NCBI GenBank assembly: GCA_900545515.1
Contig: UQZA01000011.1
Coordinates: 1-64,000 of the forward strand
DNA length: 64,000 nt
Origin: an uncultured Eubacteriales bacterium
Lineage (GTDB): Bacteria; Bacillota; Clostridia; Oscillospirales; Oscillospiraceae
Direction of reading: 5' to 3'
Part shown: in pieces, positions 52,450 to 60,989 of the stretch
Numbering within the stretch: position 1 is the stretch's first letter
Layout: every line of letters begins with the position of its first letter
The notes under the pieces: generated by a model
The model's database searches: none
The model's input: only the letters and a program-made list of their open reading frames with translations
Told to the model about the DNA's origin: nothing
Made by a program: the position numbers and the translations under genes

Positions 52450-52821
52450 TGCAAACGCCTCATTTCTTTTCTGCGCAAATTTTTACCTGTATACTATACG
52501 CTACGAAGCAGCAGAAAACAAGAGCAAATTTTTCACCGGTCCATTTTTCCTATGGAATTCTGCCGCCGCCATGGTATAATGGCCCCAGATCAGCGCCGGA
52601 GGAGCCAGGGCCTATGTACTGGCGCAGACAGGAAGGCCGCAGGTTTTCGCACCGCTGCTTGAGATGCAATGGGCGCTCCCGCGCCAGTGCAACGTGGCAG
52701 CTCTCCTGGCCTGCCCTCGGGGCCAAAAATGGCAGTACCAAAACCGTCTCATTTGTGTTATCATATGTGCAGTGCATACGCTCTGCCGCCAGGCAAGAAA
52801 CCGGATGAAGGAGGCCGCAAT
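52450..52821. other. divergent intergenic region between ddl and hypothetical gene
   Basis: No gene is supported. It contains AT-rich sequence near 52450-52550 that should hold the ddl promoter, and at 52671-52690 a 20-base block shared (one mismatch) with the inverted repeat at 5016-5035. ACTGGCGC and GCGCCAGT flank it as an 8-bp inverted repeat. Confidence 0.5.
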
Positions 52822-53232
52822 ATGCAGATTGAATTGAGCAACAAGGAGTTCCGCCGCCTGTTGGACCTGGTATATATGGGAAACTGGGTCCTGAACTCCA
52901 CCCGTGGGGAAGACCGCTTTCAGGACTATGACGATTTGGAGAGCAAGCTCTTTGGTCTGTGCCGGCGCAACGGTATGGGCGTCCTGGTGGAGGATTGGGA
53001 GGGGGTTCCCGTCCCGTCTCAGGCCTATGCCGAGGGCGGGATTCATGAGGCCATTTCTTATTACGAAGATAACATGTTCTATGAGATTCTGGCGGAGGAG
53101 CTGAGCCGCCGGGATATGGATTACGCAGATATTACAGACGAAAACTATGACGAGATTGTTCAGCGCATGGATACCTATATGGACGAATTTGAGGTCTCCG
53201 GCGTGGACCATTTGGTTCTGGAGGAGGAGTAA
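52822..53232 (+). CDS. conserved hypothetical acidic protein
   Basis: The product is 136 residues and very acidic. IELSNKEFRRLLDLVYMGNW, NSTRGEDRFQDYDDLESKLF and EGGIHEAISYYEDNMFYEIL recall short Bacillota hypothetical proteins; I know of no function. No signal peptide or membrane segment is present, so it is probably cytosolic. AAGGAGG precedes the ATG. A longer frame from 52669 crosses the repeat and is rejected. Confidence 0.7.
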   Translation: MQIELSNKEFRRLLDLVYMGNWVLNSTRGEDRFQDYDDLESKLFGLCRRNGMGVLVEDWEGVPVPSQAYAEGGIHEAISYYEDNMFYEILAEELSRRDMDYADITDENYDEIVQRMDTYMDEFEVSGVDHLVLEEE

Positions 53233-53333
53233 CCCACCCGGCAGACGGTCCCCAATGTGATTCTGCTGAATCGGAGGGCACAAGACGGGGTGGGGCCAGA
53301 AAAAAGATACAATAAAATGGAGCGTGATTTGGA

Positions 53334-54155
53334 ATGCCCTATTTCGGCTGTCATCTGTCCCCCTCCGGGGGCTATGCCGCTATGGTTCGCACGGCCGCTT
53401 CCCTGGGAGGGGATACCTTCCAGTTTTTTACCCGGAACCCACGGGGCAGCCGGGCCAAGGCGCCGGATTTGGCGGATGCCGCCCGGGCCGGAGCCCTCAT
53501 GAAGGAGGGGGCCTTTGGCCCCGTGGTTGCCCACGGCGCATATACCATGAACCTGTGTACCCAAGACCCGGACGCCCGCGCGTTTGCCGCCCAGGTTTTG
53601 ACGGAGGATCTGGGCCGGACTGCCCTGCTCCCCGGGTGCTTGTACAACTTCCACCCCGGCAGCCACGTGGGGCAGGGGCTGGAGGAGGGGATTCGTCAGA
53701 TTGCCGCGGCCCTGGAAGGGGCTTTGGCTTCCGCGCCCGAAGCCTGCGTTTTATTGGAGACCATGGCGGGCAAGGGAACTGAAATCGGCGGCCGGTTCCA
53801 GGAGCTTCGGATGATCCTGGATGCGGTACGGAGTCCCCAGCTGCACGTTTGCCTGGATACCTGCCATGTTTGGGACGCGGGGTATGACATTGCCGGTTCT
53901 CTGGAGGGGGTTTTGGAGGAGTTCGACCGGGTCATCGGCCTGTCCCATCTCCGGGCGATTCATATGAACGATTCCAAGAATCCTTTGGGCGCGCGTAAGG
54001 ACCGCCACGCCTGCCTGGGAGAGGGCCGCATCGGCCTGGAAGCCTTGAAACGAGTGGCGACCCACCCGGCGTTGCACCACCTGCCCATGATTCTGGAGAC
54101 CCCCAATGAGTTGCCGGGCTACGCCAGAGAAATCCAGCTCCTCCGGCAGGCATGA
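53334..54155 (+). CDS. nfo: deoxyribonuclease IV (apurinic/apyrimidinic endonuclease, Nfo)
   Basis: Cuts DNA 5' to abasic sites in base-excision repair. The product is 273 residues, the usual size for a TIM-barrel EndoIV. Zinc-site blocks are FGCHLSPSGG, VVAHGAYTMN, NFHPGSHVGQ, LLETMAGKGTEIGGRF, CLDTCHVWDAGYDI, RAIHMNDSKNPLGARKDRHA and ILETPNE, which supply the three-zinc ligands. The ATG follows GGAGCG. Confidence 0.95.
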   Translation: MPYFGCHLSPSGGYAAMVRTAASLGGDTFQFFTRNPRGSRAKAPDLADAARAGALMKEGAFGPVVAHGAYTMNLCTQDPDARAFAAQVLTEDLGRTALLPGCLYNFHPGSHVGQGLEEGIRQIAAALEGALASAPEACVLLETMAGKGTEIGGRFQELRMILDAVRSPQLHVCLDTCHVWDAGYDIAGSLEGVLEEFDRVIGLSHLRAIHMNDSKNPLGARKDRHACLGEGRIGLEALKRVATHPALHHLPMILETPNELPGYAREIQLLRQA

Positions 54156-54176
54156 CGTTTCCAGTTCAATCCATCA

Positions 54177-54216
54177 CGGCGAGGCGAGGGTCAGAAAGTA
54201 GACCTTCGCCTCGCCG
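54177..54216. terminator. hairpin after nfo
   Basis: CGGCGAGGCGAGGGTC / GACCTTCGCCTCGCCG with an 8-base loop. It lacks a strong T-tract but lies right after the nfo stop. Confidence 0.6.
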
Positions 54217-54243
54217 CGTATTTCTGGATCTTCTCCACACGTT

Positions 54244-54510
54244 TTAGATGGATCCAATTGTGGGGGAATCCGCCTTGGTTGGCGCCAGGCGGCCATCTTC
54301 CAGCTGGAATATGGTATCGGCCTGGATGGCGGTTTCCATGTCATGGGTAATGAGAATGATACCCCGGCCCTTTCTGTGCTCCTGCCGCAAAAGGTTAAAA
54401 ATCAACTGGCGGTTTTTACGGTCCAGGTTGCCGGTGGGTTCGTCGGCAAGGATCAGACATGGGTCCAGAATGAGGGCCCGGGCAATTTTTTCTCTCAATC
54501 CGGAAAAAGC
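54244..54510 (-). pseudogene. ABC transporter ATPase remnant
   Basis: Only the C-terminal third of an ABC ATPase is left: KIARALILDPCLILADEPTG (end of signature helix and Walker B), NLDRKNRQLIFNLLRQEHRK, and IILITHDMETAIQADTIFQL. Walker A, the Q-loop and the LSGGQ core are absent. It resembles LolD/MacB-type export ATPases. The truncation point is near 54510, and immediately upstream is a long perfect-looking hairpin at 54532-54579, which suggests an insertion or deletion event there. No function is expected. Confidence 0.8.
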
Positions 54511-54531
54511 GCCGCAGGCATCGCAGTAGTG

Positions 54532-54579
54532 CTGTGGGAATGTGCGGAAACCGCACTGCGGTTTTCCACATTTCCACAG
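54532..54579. repeat. 48-base near-perfect inverted repeat at truncation point
   Basis: CTGTGGGAATGTG pairs with CACATTTCCACAG (13 bp, one G-U), enclosing an almost perfect AAACCGCA / TGCGGTTT inner stem. The element abuts the lost 5' part of the ABC ATPase remnant. It could be a miniature transposable element remnant. Confidence 0.6.
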
Positions 54580-54782
54580 TCCCTGCTCCGGTGTCAAATA
54601 TTATTATAAATCCTACATCCTATGCAAATTTTATTTTTATATGAGCTTGCCATACGCCATATCGTTTTTCGAGTTTCCCTTCGGCATTTCGATTGCGGTT
54701 CCAGGAATTTTCCCAACCTGGCGCTGCGCGGGCGCGCCCTGCCTTTTCCGGAAGCAGCTTTCGGCATTCATGGAATCTTAAT

Positions 54783-54811
54783 TTGACAAATTTGCGGAAA
54801 AATAGTATTCT
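54783..54811 (+). promoter_or_regulatory. promoter of pspC-SEDS-PBP operon
   Basis: TTGACA (54783-54788), 17 bases, TATTCT (54806-54811), about 33 bases before the pspC-like ATG. Confidence 0.82.
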
Positions 54812-54844
54812 GTACCTGAGTCTCACCAAAAGGAGTTGTTTTTG

Positions 54845-55039
54845 ATGCAGCAGAAACTCACCCGTTCTCAGAATGACCGGAAGCTGCTTGGTGTTTGCGG
54901 CGGTCTGGCTGCCTTTTTTGGAATTGACGCCACATGGATCCGGTTGGTTTGGGCCTTTGGCACCCTGTGCAGCGTTGGTCTGGGCCTGGTGGCTTACTTT
55001 GTGGCGGCGATTATCATACCGGAGGAGATCGCCCCCTGA
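54845..55039 (+). CDS. PspC domain protein
   Basis: The product is 64 residues, one PspC domain: QKLTRSQNDRKLLGVCGGLA, then FFGIDATWIRLVWAFGTLCS, and membrane segment GLGLVAYFVAAIIIPEE. PspC-type proteins sit in the inner membrane and take part in envelope stress responses. It is the first gene of an operon with the FHA-SEDS fusion and a PBP, which suggests an envelope-linked role. AAAGGAG lies nine bases before the ATG. Confidence 0.88.
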   Translation: MQQKLTRSQNDRKLLGVCGGLAAFFGIDATWIRLVWAFGTLCSVGLGLVAYFVAAIIIPEEIAP

Positions 55040-55070
55040 AAGATTCCTATGGGAAAGGAAGTGATTTCTC

Positions 55071-56819
55071 GTGGAGAGCTTTTTTGAAGCCATAAAAAGC
55101 TTGGGTGGCCTTCCCATGGGTAGCGCCCAATTTTCGAACCTGTACGGCGCTGCCGTGCGGATTCTTCTGCCTGTACTGGCAGCCCTCCTGCTTCTGCGCT
55201 GCGCCAAGAGCCTGCTTACCTTCCGGAAGGAGCCGGAGATCTGGGCCTGGCTGTGTCTGCCCGATGGCAATCAGCTGCCCATTACCCACTGGGAGAATGT
55301 CATTGGCCGGAACAAGCGCAGCGATATTGTCATTGACCTGCCCACCATTTCCAGGAGCCACGCGGTCCTCACCCGGTACGATGACGGCAGCTGGACCATC
55401 AGCGACATCGGCTCCAAGGGCGGCATCCAGGTCAACGGCCAGGATACGGCCCTGTGCGCCCTGGAGCCCGGGGATGTGATTTCTCTCAACGGTCTGGAGA
55501 TGACCCTGGAGCCCATCACCGAGAATCAGGAGGCCTACCAGACCACCCTGAGGACCAAGGCCGGAAAGGATTTTCACCCCAGCGTGACCCTGGTTCTTCT
55601 GAGCCTGTTTCAGGTGTTCATGACCCTCCAGCTGCTGTTTACGGCGGAGCTGGAGGATATGGGGAGCATCGCCCTTGGATTTGGGTCCATTTTCGCCATT
55701 CAGTGGCTGCTGTTTGCCTTTTACTGCGCCATCCGGCGGAGAGGCTACGAGGTGGAGACCATTGCTTTTTTCCTCAGCACCTTGGGCATGGCCCTCATTG
55801 CCACGGCGGACCCGGGTGAGGCGGGGAAGCAAATTGCCGCCATGGTGCTGGGTCTGGGGCTGTTTCTGTTTCTGGGATGGTCCCTGCGGGATCTGGAGCG
55901 GGCCAAGAAGGTGCGGTATCTGGCGGCGGGCTTCGGCCTTCTGCTGCTGGCGGTGAACCTGGTGTTCGGCGTGGAGAAGTTCGGCGCGAAGAACTGGATC
56001 AGCATCGGACCCATGTCCTTCCAGCCCTCCGAGCTGGTGAAAATTTGCTTTGTTCTGGCCGGCGCCTCCACCATGGACCGGATTGTCACCAGGCGAAACC
56101 TGGCCCTGTTCATTGCTTACTCCGGTATCATTTGTGGCTGCCTGGTTCTCATGAACGATTTTGGCACGGCCCTCATTTTCTTTGCCGCATTCCTGGTGAT
56201 TGCCTATCTTCGCTCCGGCAACTTTGCCACCATTGCCCTGGTCTGCGCAGCCACAGGCTTTGGCGGAATCATGGCGCTGCGCTTCCTGAAGCCCCATGTG
56301 CTGAGCCGGTTTGCCTCCTGGCGCCATGTGTGGGAGGTCCCCCTGGAGGGGGGCTATCAGCAGACCCGGGCCATGATGTGCATTGCCTCTGGAGGCCTGC
56401 TGGGCCTGGGGGGAGGCAACGGCTGGCTGAAGTACGTGGCTGCCAGTGACACGGACCTGGTATTTGCCACGGTTTCCGAGGAGTGGGGCCTGCTCATTGG
56501 GGTGATGATGGTCCTGGCTGTGGTGTGCCTGGGGGCATTTGTGGTCCGCGCCGCCCCAGTGGGCCGCAGCAGCTTTTACACCATTGGCGCTTGTGCAGCC
56601 ATCAGCATTCTCATGGTCCAGACCATCCTCAATGTGCTGGGTACTGTGGATCTGCTGCCTCTCACTGGCGTCACCTTCCCCTTTGTTTCCAACGGCGGCT
56701 CCAGCATGATCTCCGCCTGGGGGATGCTGGCCTTCATCAAGGCGGCGGATACCAGGCAGAACGCCAGCTTTGCCATTCGCTTGCCATCGCGTAAAAAGGA
56801 GGCGGTGCAGTATGAATAG
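55071..56819 (+). CDS. FHA-domain/SEDS fusion: FtsW/RodA/SpoVE-type peptidoglycan polymerase
   Basis: The protein has 582 residues. One N-terminal membrane segment (VRILLPVLAALLLLRCAKSL) leads to a cytoplasmic FHA domain (about 60-155) with the phosphothreonine-binding pattern VIGRNKRSDIVIDLPTISRS, then the ten-segment SEDS core (about 170-570). SEDS landmarks are GAKNWISIGPMSFQPSELVK, LMNDFGTALIFF, and GVTFPFVSNGGSSMISAW. SEDS proteins polymerise lipid II. In Actinobacteria FHA, RodA/FtsW, PBP and Ser/Thr kinase genes cluster; here FHA and SEDS share one chain. The start is GTG after AAAGGAAG. The stop overlaps the PBP start. Confidence 0.92.
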   Translation: MESFFEAIKSLGGLPMGSAQFSNLYGAAVRILLPVLAALLLLRCAKSLLTFRKEPEIWAWLCLPDGNQLPITHWENVIGRNKRSDIVIDLPTISRSHAVLTRYDDGSWTISDIGSKGGIQVNGQDTALCALEPGDVISLNGLEMTLEPITENQEAYQTTLRTKAGKDFHPSVTLVLLSLFQVFMTLQLLFTAELEDMGSIALGFGSIFAIQWLLFAFYCAIRRRGYEVETIAFFLSTLGMALIATADPGEAGKQIAAMVLGLGLFLFLGWSLRDLERAKKVRYLAAGFGLLLLAVNLVFGVEKFGAKNWISIGPMSFQPSELVKICFVLAGASTMDRIVTRRNLALFIAYSGIICGCLVLMNDFGTALIFFAAFLVIAYLRSGNFATIALVCAATGFGGIMALRFLKPHVLSRFASWRHVWEVPLEGGYQQTRAMMCIASGGLLGLGGGNGWLKYVAASDTDLVFATVSEEWGLLIGVMMVLAVVCLGAFVVRAAPVGRSSFYTIGACAAISILMVQTILNVLGTVDLLPLTGVTFPFVSNGGSSMISAWGMLAFIKAADTRQNASFAIRLPSRKKEAVQYE

Positions 56820-58185
56820 AATTGCGGGCCGCTCGAGATTTGTTCTGATCCTGGCTGCCGTTTTGGTGCTGGGCCTTGTGATTTTCTCAGGAGAATATCT
56901 GTTTCAGGCCAAGGAGTGGGTGGTGTTTCCCGGCAGCCCTCATGTGTACCGGGGAAGCAACCTGAATTGCGGCGTGGTTACAGACCGGACCGGCGCCGTC
57001 CTCCTGGACGCCACCGATGGCCGGACTTACAGCGATGATCGGACTGTGCGCCTGGCTACTCTCCACCTGCTGGGAGATCGGGAGGGCTATATCAGCGCCC
57101 CTGCCGTATCGGAATACAGCAGCCAGATGGTGGGATTTGATCTGATCAATGGCGTGTACTCCACCTCTGGCACCGGAGGCACAGCGGTGCTCACCATCAG
57201 CGCCAAGGCCCAGAAGGCCGCCCTGGAGGCACTGGACGGCCGCAAGGGAGTGGTGGGGGTATACAATTACAAGACCGGCGAGATTCTCTGCGCCGTTTCC
57301 TCTCCCACCTATGACCCGGACGACGTGCCGGACCTGGAGAATGACAGCACCGGAGACTATGAGGGCGTCTATGTAAACCGGTTTACCCAGGCGTCCTATG
57401 TCCCCGGCTCCATCTTCAAGGTTGTGACCACGGCGGCGGCTTTGGCGGAGATTGACGACATAGAGTCTCAGACCTTCCTCTGTGAGGGCTCCTATTGGGT
57501 GGGAGGCGACGAGGTGGTCTGCGAAGGGACCCATGGAGAGGTCACCATGCGCCAGGCCCTGATGCACTCCTGCAACAGCGCCTTTGCCCAGATTGCCTTG
57601 GAGCTGGGGCCGGAAACCCTGATGAAATATGCACAGCAGTTCCAGATTACAGAGCCTTTGACCTTTGATGGCATCACCACTGCCTCCGGGCACTTTGATC
57701 TCTCCGATGCGGCAGATGTCAATGTGGCCTGGGGCGGGATTGGCCAGTACACCGATACGGTGAATCCCTGCCGCTATATGACCTTCATGGGCCAGATTGC
57801 CGGCGGTGGCACAGCAGCCGAGCCCTATCTCGTATCCTCCGCTTCCTCTGGCATATTCAGCCGGTATACGGCCAGGACCCAGCAGACAGACCGCGTCATG
57901 CCCACGGCTGTGGCAGCTACGCTACAGGAAATGATGCACTACAACGTGACCAATAACTATGGGGAGGATAGTTTCCCGGATGTGTATGTCTGCGCCAAGA
58001 CCGGCACGGCAGAGGTGGGAGGCGGCCTGGAGCCCAACGCCACCTTTGCCGGGTTCACCATGGACGAGGACTACCCTCTGGCCTTTGTGGTCATGGTGGA
58101 GAATGGGGGCTATGGTAGAAGCGTCTGCATTCCCATCCTCTCCCAGGTGCTTTCGGCCTGTATGGAAGATATGAACCCCGGTTAA
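56812..58185 (+). CDS. class B penicillin-binding protein transpeptidase (PbpA-like)
   Basis: The cross-linking partner of the SEDS polymerase. The product is 457 residues with an N-terminal membrane anchor (FVLILAAVLVLGLVIFSGEY). Catalytic motifs are SxxK in VPGSIFKVVTTA, SxN in MHSCNSAFAQIA, and KTG in VCAKTGTAEVGG. The chain is short for a class B PBP and most like mycobacterial PbpA. The ATG at 56812 follows AAGGAGG and overlaps the FHA-SEDS stop by 8 bases, so the pair is translationally coupled. Confidence 0.94.
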   Translation: MNRIAGRSRFVLILAAVLVLGLVIFSGEYLFQAKEWVVFPGSPHVYRGSNLNCGVVTDRTGAVLLDATDGRTYSDDRTVRLATLHLLGDREGYISAPAVSEYSSQMVGFDLINGVYSTSGTGGTAVLTISAKAQKAALEALDGRKGVVGVYNYKTGEILCAVSSPTYDPDDVPDLENDSTGDYEGVYVNRFTQASYVPGSIFKVVTTAAALAEIDDIESQTFLCEGSYWVGGDEVVCEGTHGEVTMRQALMHSCNSAFAQIALELGPETLMKYAQQFQITEPLTFDGITTASGHFDLSDAADVNVAWGGIGQYTDTVNPCRYMTFMGQIAGGGTAAEPYLVSSASSGIFSRYTARTQQTDRVMPTAVAATLQEMMHYNVTNNYGEDSFPDVYVCAKTGTAEVGGGLEPNATFAGFTMDEDYPLAFVVMVENGGYGRSVCIPILSQVLSACMEDMNPG

Positions 58186-58204
58186 AATCAGACACAAGAT
58201 TGCC

Positions 58205-58240
58205 GCCCCCTGCATATGGTGAATGCAGGGGGCGTTTTTT
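58205..58240 (+). terminator. terminator abutting a small ORF
   Basis: GCCCCCTGCAT / ATGCAGGGGGC, 11 bp, then G and six T residues. The T-tract touches the ATG at 58241, and the stem includes its AGGGGG ribosome-site-like sequence. Confidence 0.93.
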
Positions 58241-58390
58241 ATGTGGAGACAGCATCAGATTTGCGCCGTTGCGCTGCTGGCTCTTGGGCTTGGCCTGATC
58301 ATTGGCTGCGCCTGCGGGGTCACCGTGGTTTCCATCCTGCTGGGGCTTTGTTGCCTCTGCGGCGGCTGCTTTTTGTTGAAGAAAAAATAA
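58241..58390 (+). CDS. 49-residue Cys-rich membrane protein
   Basis: MWRQHQICAVALLALGLGLI is followed by IGCACGVTVVSILLGLCCLC and GGCFLLKKK: one or two membrane segments, seven Cys residues and a Lys tail. It has the look of short clostridial membrane proteins, some of them in spore formers; no function is known to me. The only ribosome site lies inside the terminator stem, so translation would need the hairpin open. Confidence 0.5.
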   Translation: MWRQHQICAVALLALGLGLIIGCACGVTVVSILLGLCCLCGGCFLLKKK

Positions 58391-58448
58391 GGCATAACCT
58401 TGTCCACGCCTGCGTATATATCACCAGAACGTGTAAGGAGTGAACAAT

Positions 58449-59957
58449 ATGGAACTGGCCTTTGAAAAAAACGCCGTGGACCATCTCCAGAAGCTGGTCT
58501 GCCAGGTGGTGAGTCAAGAGGAGACCGCAGAAACGGTTGTGCCGGACAGCCTGCCGGATGTAGGCCGGATTGTGGGCTGTTGGGGTGTTCCGGTGGTCCG
58601 TAGCAAGGAGTGGCGGCAAAACGGCATGGGCGTCTCAGGCGGCGTCAGCGCCTGGGTCCTGTATGTACCGGAGGAGGGGGGAGCGCCACGGCAGGTGGCG
58701 GTGTATCTCCCCTTCACCGCAAAGTGGGAATTCCCGCCGACGGAGCAAGAGGGGCAGATGCAGGTTTCCTGCCGCATCAAGAGCATCGATGCGCGCATGG
58801 TAAATTCTCGCAAGATTCTGGTCCGCGCCTCTCTGACCTGCAAGGGGGAGGCGTACGGTCCCGGCCAGGCGGTGTTTTACACCCTGCCGTCTCCGCCCAA
58901 GGAACTGGAGGTTCTGCGGCAGCGCCTGCCCCTGCAGCTGCCCACGGAGCTGACCGAGAAGAGCTTCCTGCTGGATGAGGAGCTGGAGCTCCCCGGCGGC
59001 GCGCCTGCCGTCAGCCAGCTGGTTTCCTACCAGGTTCGGCCCACGGTGACCGACGCCAAGGTGCTGGGGGAGAAGGCTGTATTCAAGGGAAGCTGCAGTT
59101 TGCACGTTTTGTACATGACCCCCGAGGACCGTCTGGCGGTTTGGGATTTTGATCTGCCCTTTTCCCAGTACACAGAGCTGGCCCGGGTTTACGACCAGGA
59201 GGAGGAGCTTCAAATTGAGCCGGTTTTGACCGGTGTGGAGGTCTCCGCCGATGAGGAAGGCAGGCGACTGCGGCTCAAGTGCAGTGTGGCCGCCCAGTGC
59301 TTGGTGCTGGCCCGGCAGACCGTGGATCTGGTGCAGGATCTCTATAGTTTGCGTCACACGGTCACACCGCAGCTGCAGAAGCTTCCCATGAAGAGCCGGC
59401 TGGACCGGCAGCAGCTCCGGGAGCAGGCGGAGAGCAGCTTCCCCTTAGAGGGCGGCGCCCTCATAGACAGCGCCGTCTTCCCGGATCTGCCGAAAATCCG
59501 CCGGGAAGGGGAGGAGATGGAGATTGAATCCCCCGTCTGGTGCAGCGTGCTGTATTATGACGAAGCCGGCGAGCTCCAGGGCCGGTCCGCCCACACCTCT
59601 GCGGTGTCCCGGATTCGCCTGGCCGAGGGCTGTACCTGCGAGGCCTCCAGCCAGATTTCCGGTCCTCTTCAGTGGTCCTCCGGCGGCGGGTCTGCTACGG
59701 TGCGGGCGTCTCTGGAGGTGACGGTGGACAGCTTTGGCAGCGGAGACCTGGAGGTGATCGCCGGCGCGGAGCTGTCGGAGCAGGGAAAACCGGACCCAAA
59801 CCGGCCCTCTCTCATCATCCGCGCCCCACTGGCCGGGCAGAGCCTGTGGGACCTGGCCAAGTCCTGCGGTTCCACGGTGGAAGCCATCCGCGGCGCAAAC
59901 CACCTACCCCAGGAGGGCCCGGCTCCGGAAAGCCTCCTGTTGATTCCGGTTTTTTAA
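58449..59957 (+). CDS. sipL: SipL-like DUF3794/LysM spore protein
   Basis: The product is 502 residues. It has two or three DUF3794 (SPOCS) repeats (for example QEETAETVVPDSLPDVGRIV near 25-45) and a C-terminal LysM domain (GQSLWDLAKSCGSTVEAIRG). This is the layout of C. difficile SipL, which binds SpoIVA and is required for the spore coat to attach to the forespore. The equivalent role here is inferred. The ATG at 58449 follows AAGGAG by eight bases. Confidence 0.85.
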   Translation: MELAFEKNAVDHLQKLVCQVVSQEETAETVVPDSLPDVGRIVGCWGVPVVRSKEWRQNGMGVSGGVSAWVLYVPEEGGAPRQVAVYLPFTAKWEFPPTEQEGQMQVSCRIKSIDARMVNSRKILVRASLTCKGEAYGPGQAVFYTLPSPPKELEVLRQRLPLQLPTELTEKSFLLDEELELPGGAPAVSQLVSYQVRPTVTDAKVLGEKAVFKGSCSLHVLYMTPEDRLAVWDFDLPFSQYTELARVYDQEEELQIEPVLTGVEVSADEEGRRLRLKCSVAAQCLVLARQTVDLVQDLYSLRHTVTPQLQKLPMKSRLDRQQLREQAESSFPLEGGALIDSAVFPDLPKIRREGEEMEIESPVWCSVLYYDEAGELQGRSAHTSAVSRIRLAEGCTCEASSQISGPLQWSSGGGSATVRASLEVTVDSFGSGDLEVIAGAELSEQGKPDPNRPSLIIRAPLAGQSLWDLAKSCGSTVEAIRGANHLPQEGPAPESLLLIPVF

Positions 59958-60200
59958 CTGCCTGGTATTTGGTTAAAAACATCATAAGATTGAGCATGAT
60001 TAAGAATGCGCGCCGTAACGACTGCGTATAGGCTGGATGGCTTGGCCAATCAATCATTTTGCAGGCTGATAGGCGTTCAAATAATAGGGGGCTATCTCAG
60101 GGGGAAATTCTGAGACAGCCCCTGCTTTTCTTACACATAAAAACGATATTTTTTGCAGAGCAGGAAACTAGAAACGGTGATAAAAACTAAGAAAAAATTC
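59958..60200. other. intergenic region with terminator-like hairpin
   Basis: It contains GGGCTATCTCAG / CTGAGACAGCCC (60091-60123, one mismatch) followed by TGCTTTTCTT, a terminator for sipL. The hairpin resembles the one at 50911-50939 (GGCTGTCTCA core). Nothing else is supported here. Confidence 0.6.
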
Positions 60201-60229
60201 TTGACATTTTTAGGAAATTGCCGTAAAAT
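60201..60229 (+). promoter_or_regulatory. promoter of secreted paralogue B
   Basis: TTGACA (60201-60206), 17 bases, TAAAAT (60224-60229), about 53 bases before the ATG. Confidence 0.85.
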
Positions 60230-60281
60230 GAAAATGCGGGATGAACACACCGCCAAAATAAATTTTAGGAGGAACGTGGAC

Positions 60282-60950
60282 ATGAAAATTCGGAATTTAT
60301 TGGCAGCACTATTGGTCATATCCTTATGCATCTGCTTGCCGGTTCAGGTCAGCGCCATGGGTGCCCCTGTGGAGCTGACGGCGGAAAATGTTTCGCACTA
60401 TGCGTACATGGACCTGGACGTTGCTCCTGCTGAGCTCCGTGGAACCATTTTGGAGGCCCGGGAACAGATTATTTTTGCACATTCCTGGGTTGCTGAGGGA
60501 GAGGGATGGATTGAGCAACCCGACGGAACCATTGAAGTTTTGCCCCAATTCTACGATTTGTTCCCGGAGGATTGGGATGTTCCCTGTGATCCTCGTGTGG
60601 CAGACCGTGCTGTACTTGGTGGGGATGCCGACATTGCCTCGACCTCCACGTTGTTTTATGGCTCGGTATTTTTCCACAAACCCAGTAACACCGCCCTGAC
60701 GGATCCATTCAGAACATGGACGGACATTCGCGGAACGATGAAAACGACAGTAGTCAGCTTGAATCAGCCGGATAGCTGTAATGTGGGATACACCAATATG
60801 CGGACCGGAAAATCTCTGGCATATTCTTCCAGAATGAAGCCAGGTGCTACATGCAACTACACAATTTCCAGTCCTACGATTGTTGGGGCGCGGGCAAGCA
60901 CATATTCAAATGAAGGATATGGCTACTTGCGCATTGAGCTGTCCACTTAA
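60282..60950 (+). CDS. secreted protein of unknown family (paralogue B)
   Basis: The product is 222 residues with a signal peptide (LLAALLVISLCICLPVQVSA). It is a clear relative of the protein at 23826-24551: YMDLDVAPAELRGTILEARE, the REQIIF...WVA core, LPQFYDLFPEDWDVPCD, and the C-terminal half CNVGYTNMRTGKSLAYSSRM...VGARASTYS with a Gly-Tyr end (GYGYLRIE). Neither matches a family I know. AGGAGG precedes the ATG. The lipoprotein at 61094 may be co-expressed. Confidence 0.78.
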   Translation: MKIRNLLAALLVISLCICLPVQVSAMGAPVELTAENVSHYAYMDLDVAPAELRGTILEAREQIIFAHSWVAEGEGWIEQPDGTIEVLPQFYDLFPEDWDVPCDPRVADRAVLGGDADIASTSTLFYGSVFFHKPSNTALTDPFRTWTDIRGTMKTTVVSLNQPDSCNVGYTNMRTGKSLAYSSRMKPGATCNYTISSPTIVGARASTYSNEGYGYLRIELST

Positions 60951-60989
60951 AAATGCCCCAGGGCGCTTTTTGGGTCTGTTGCAAAAGGA

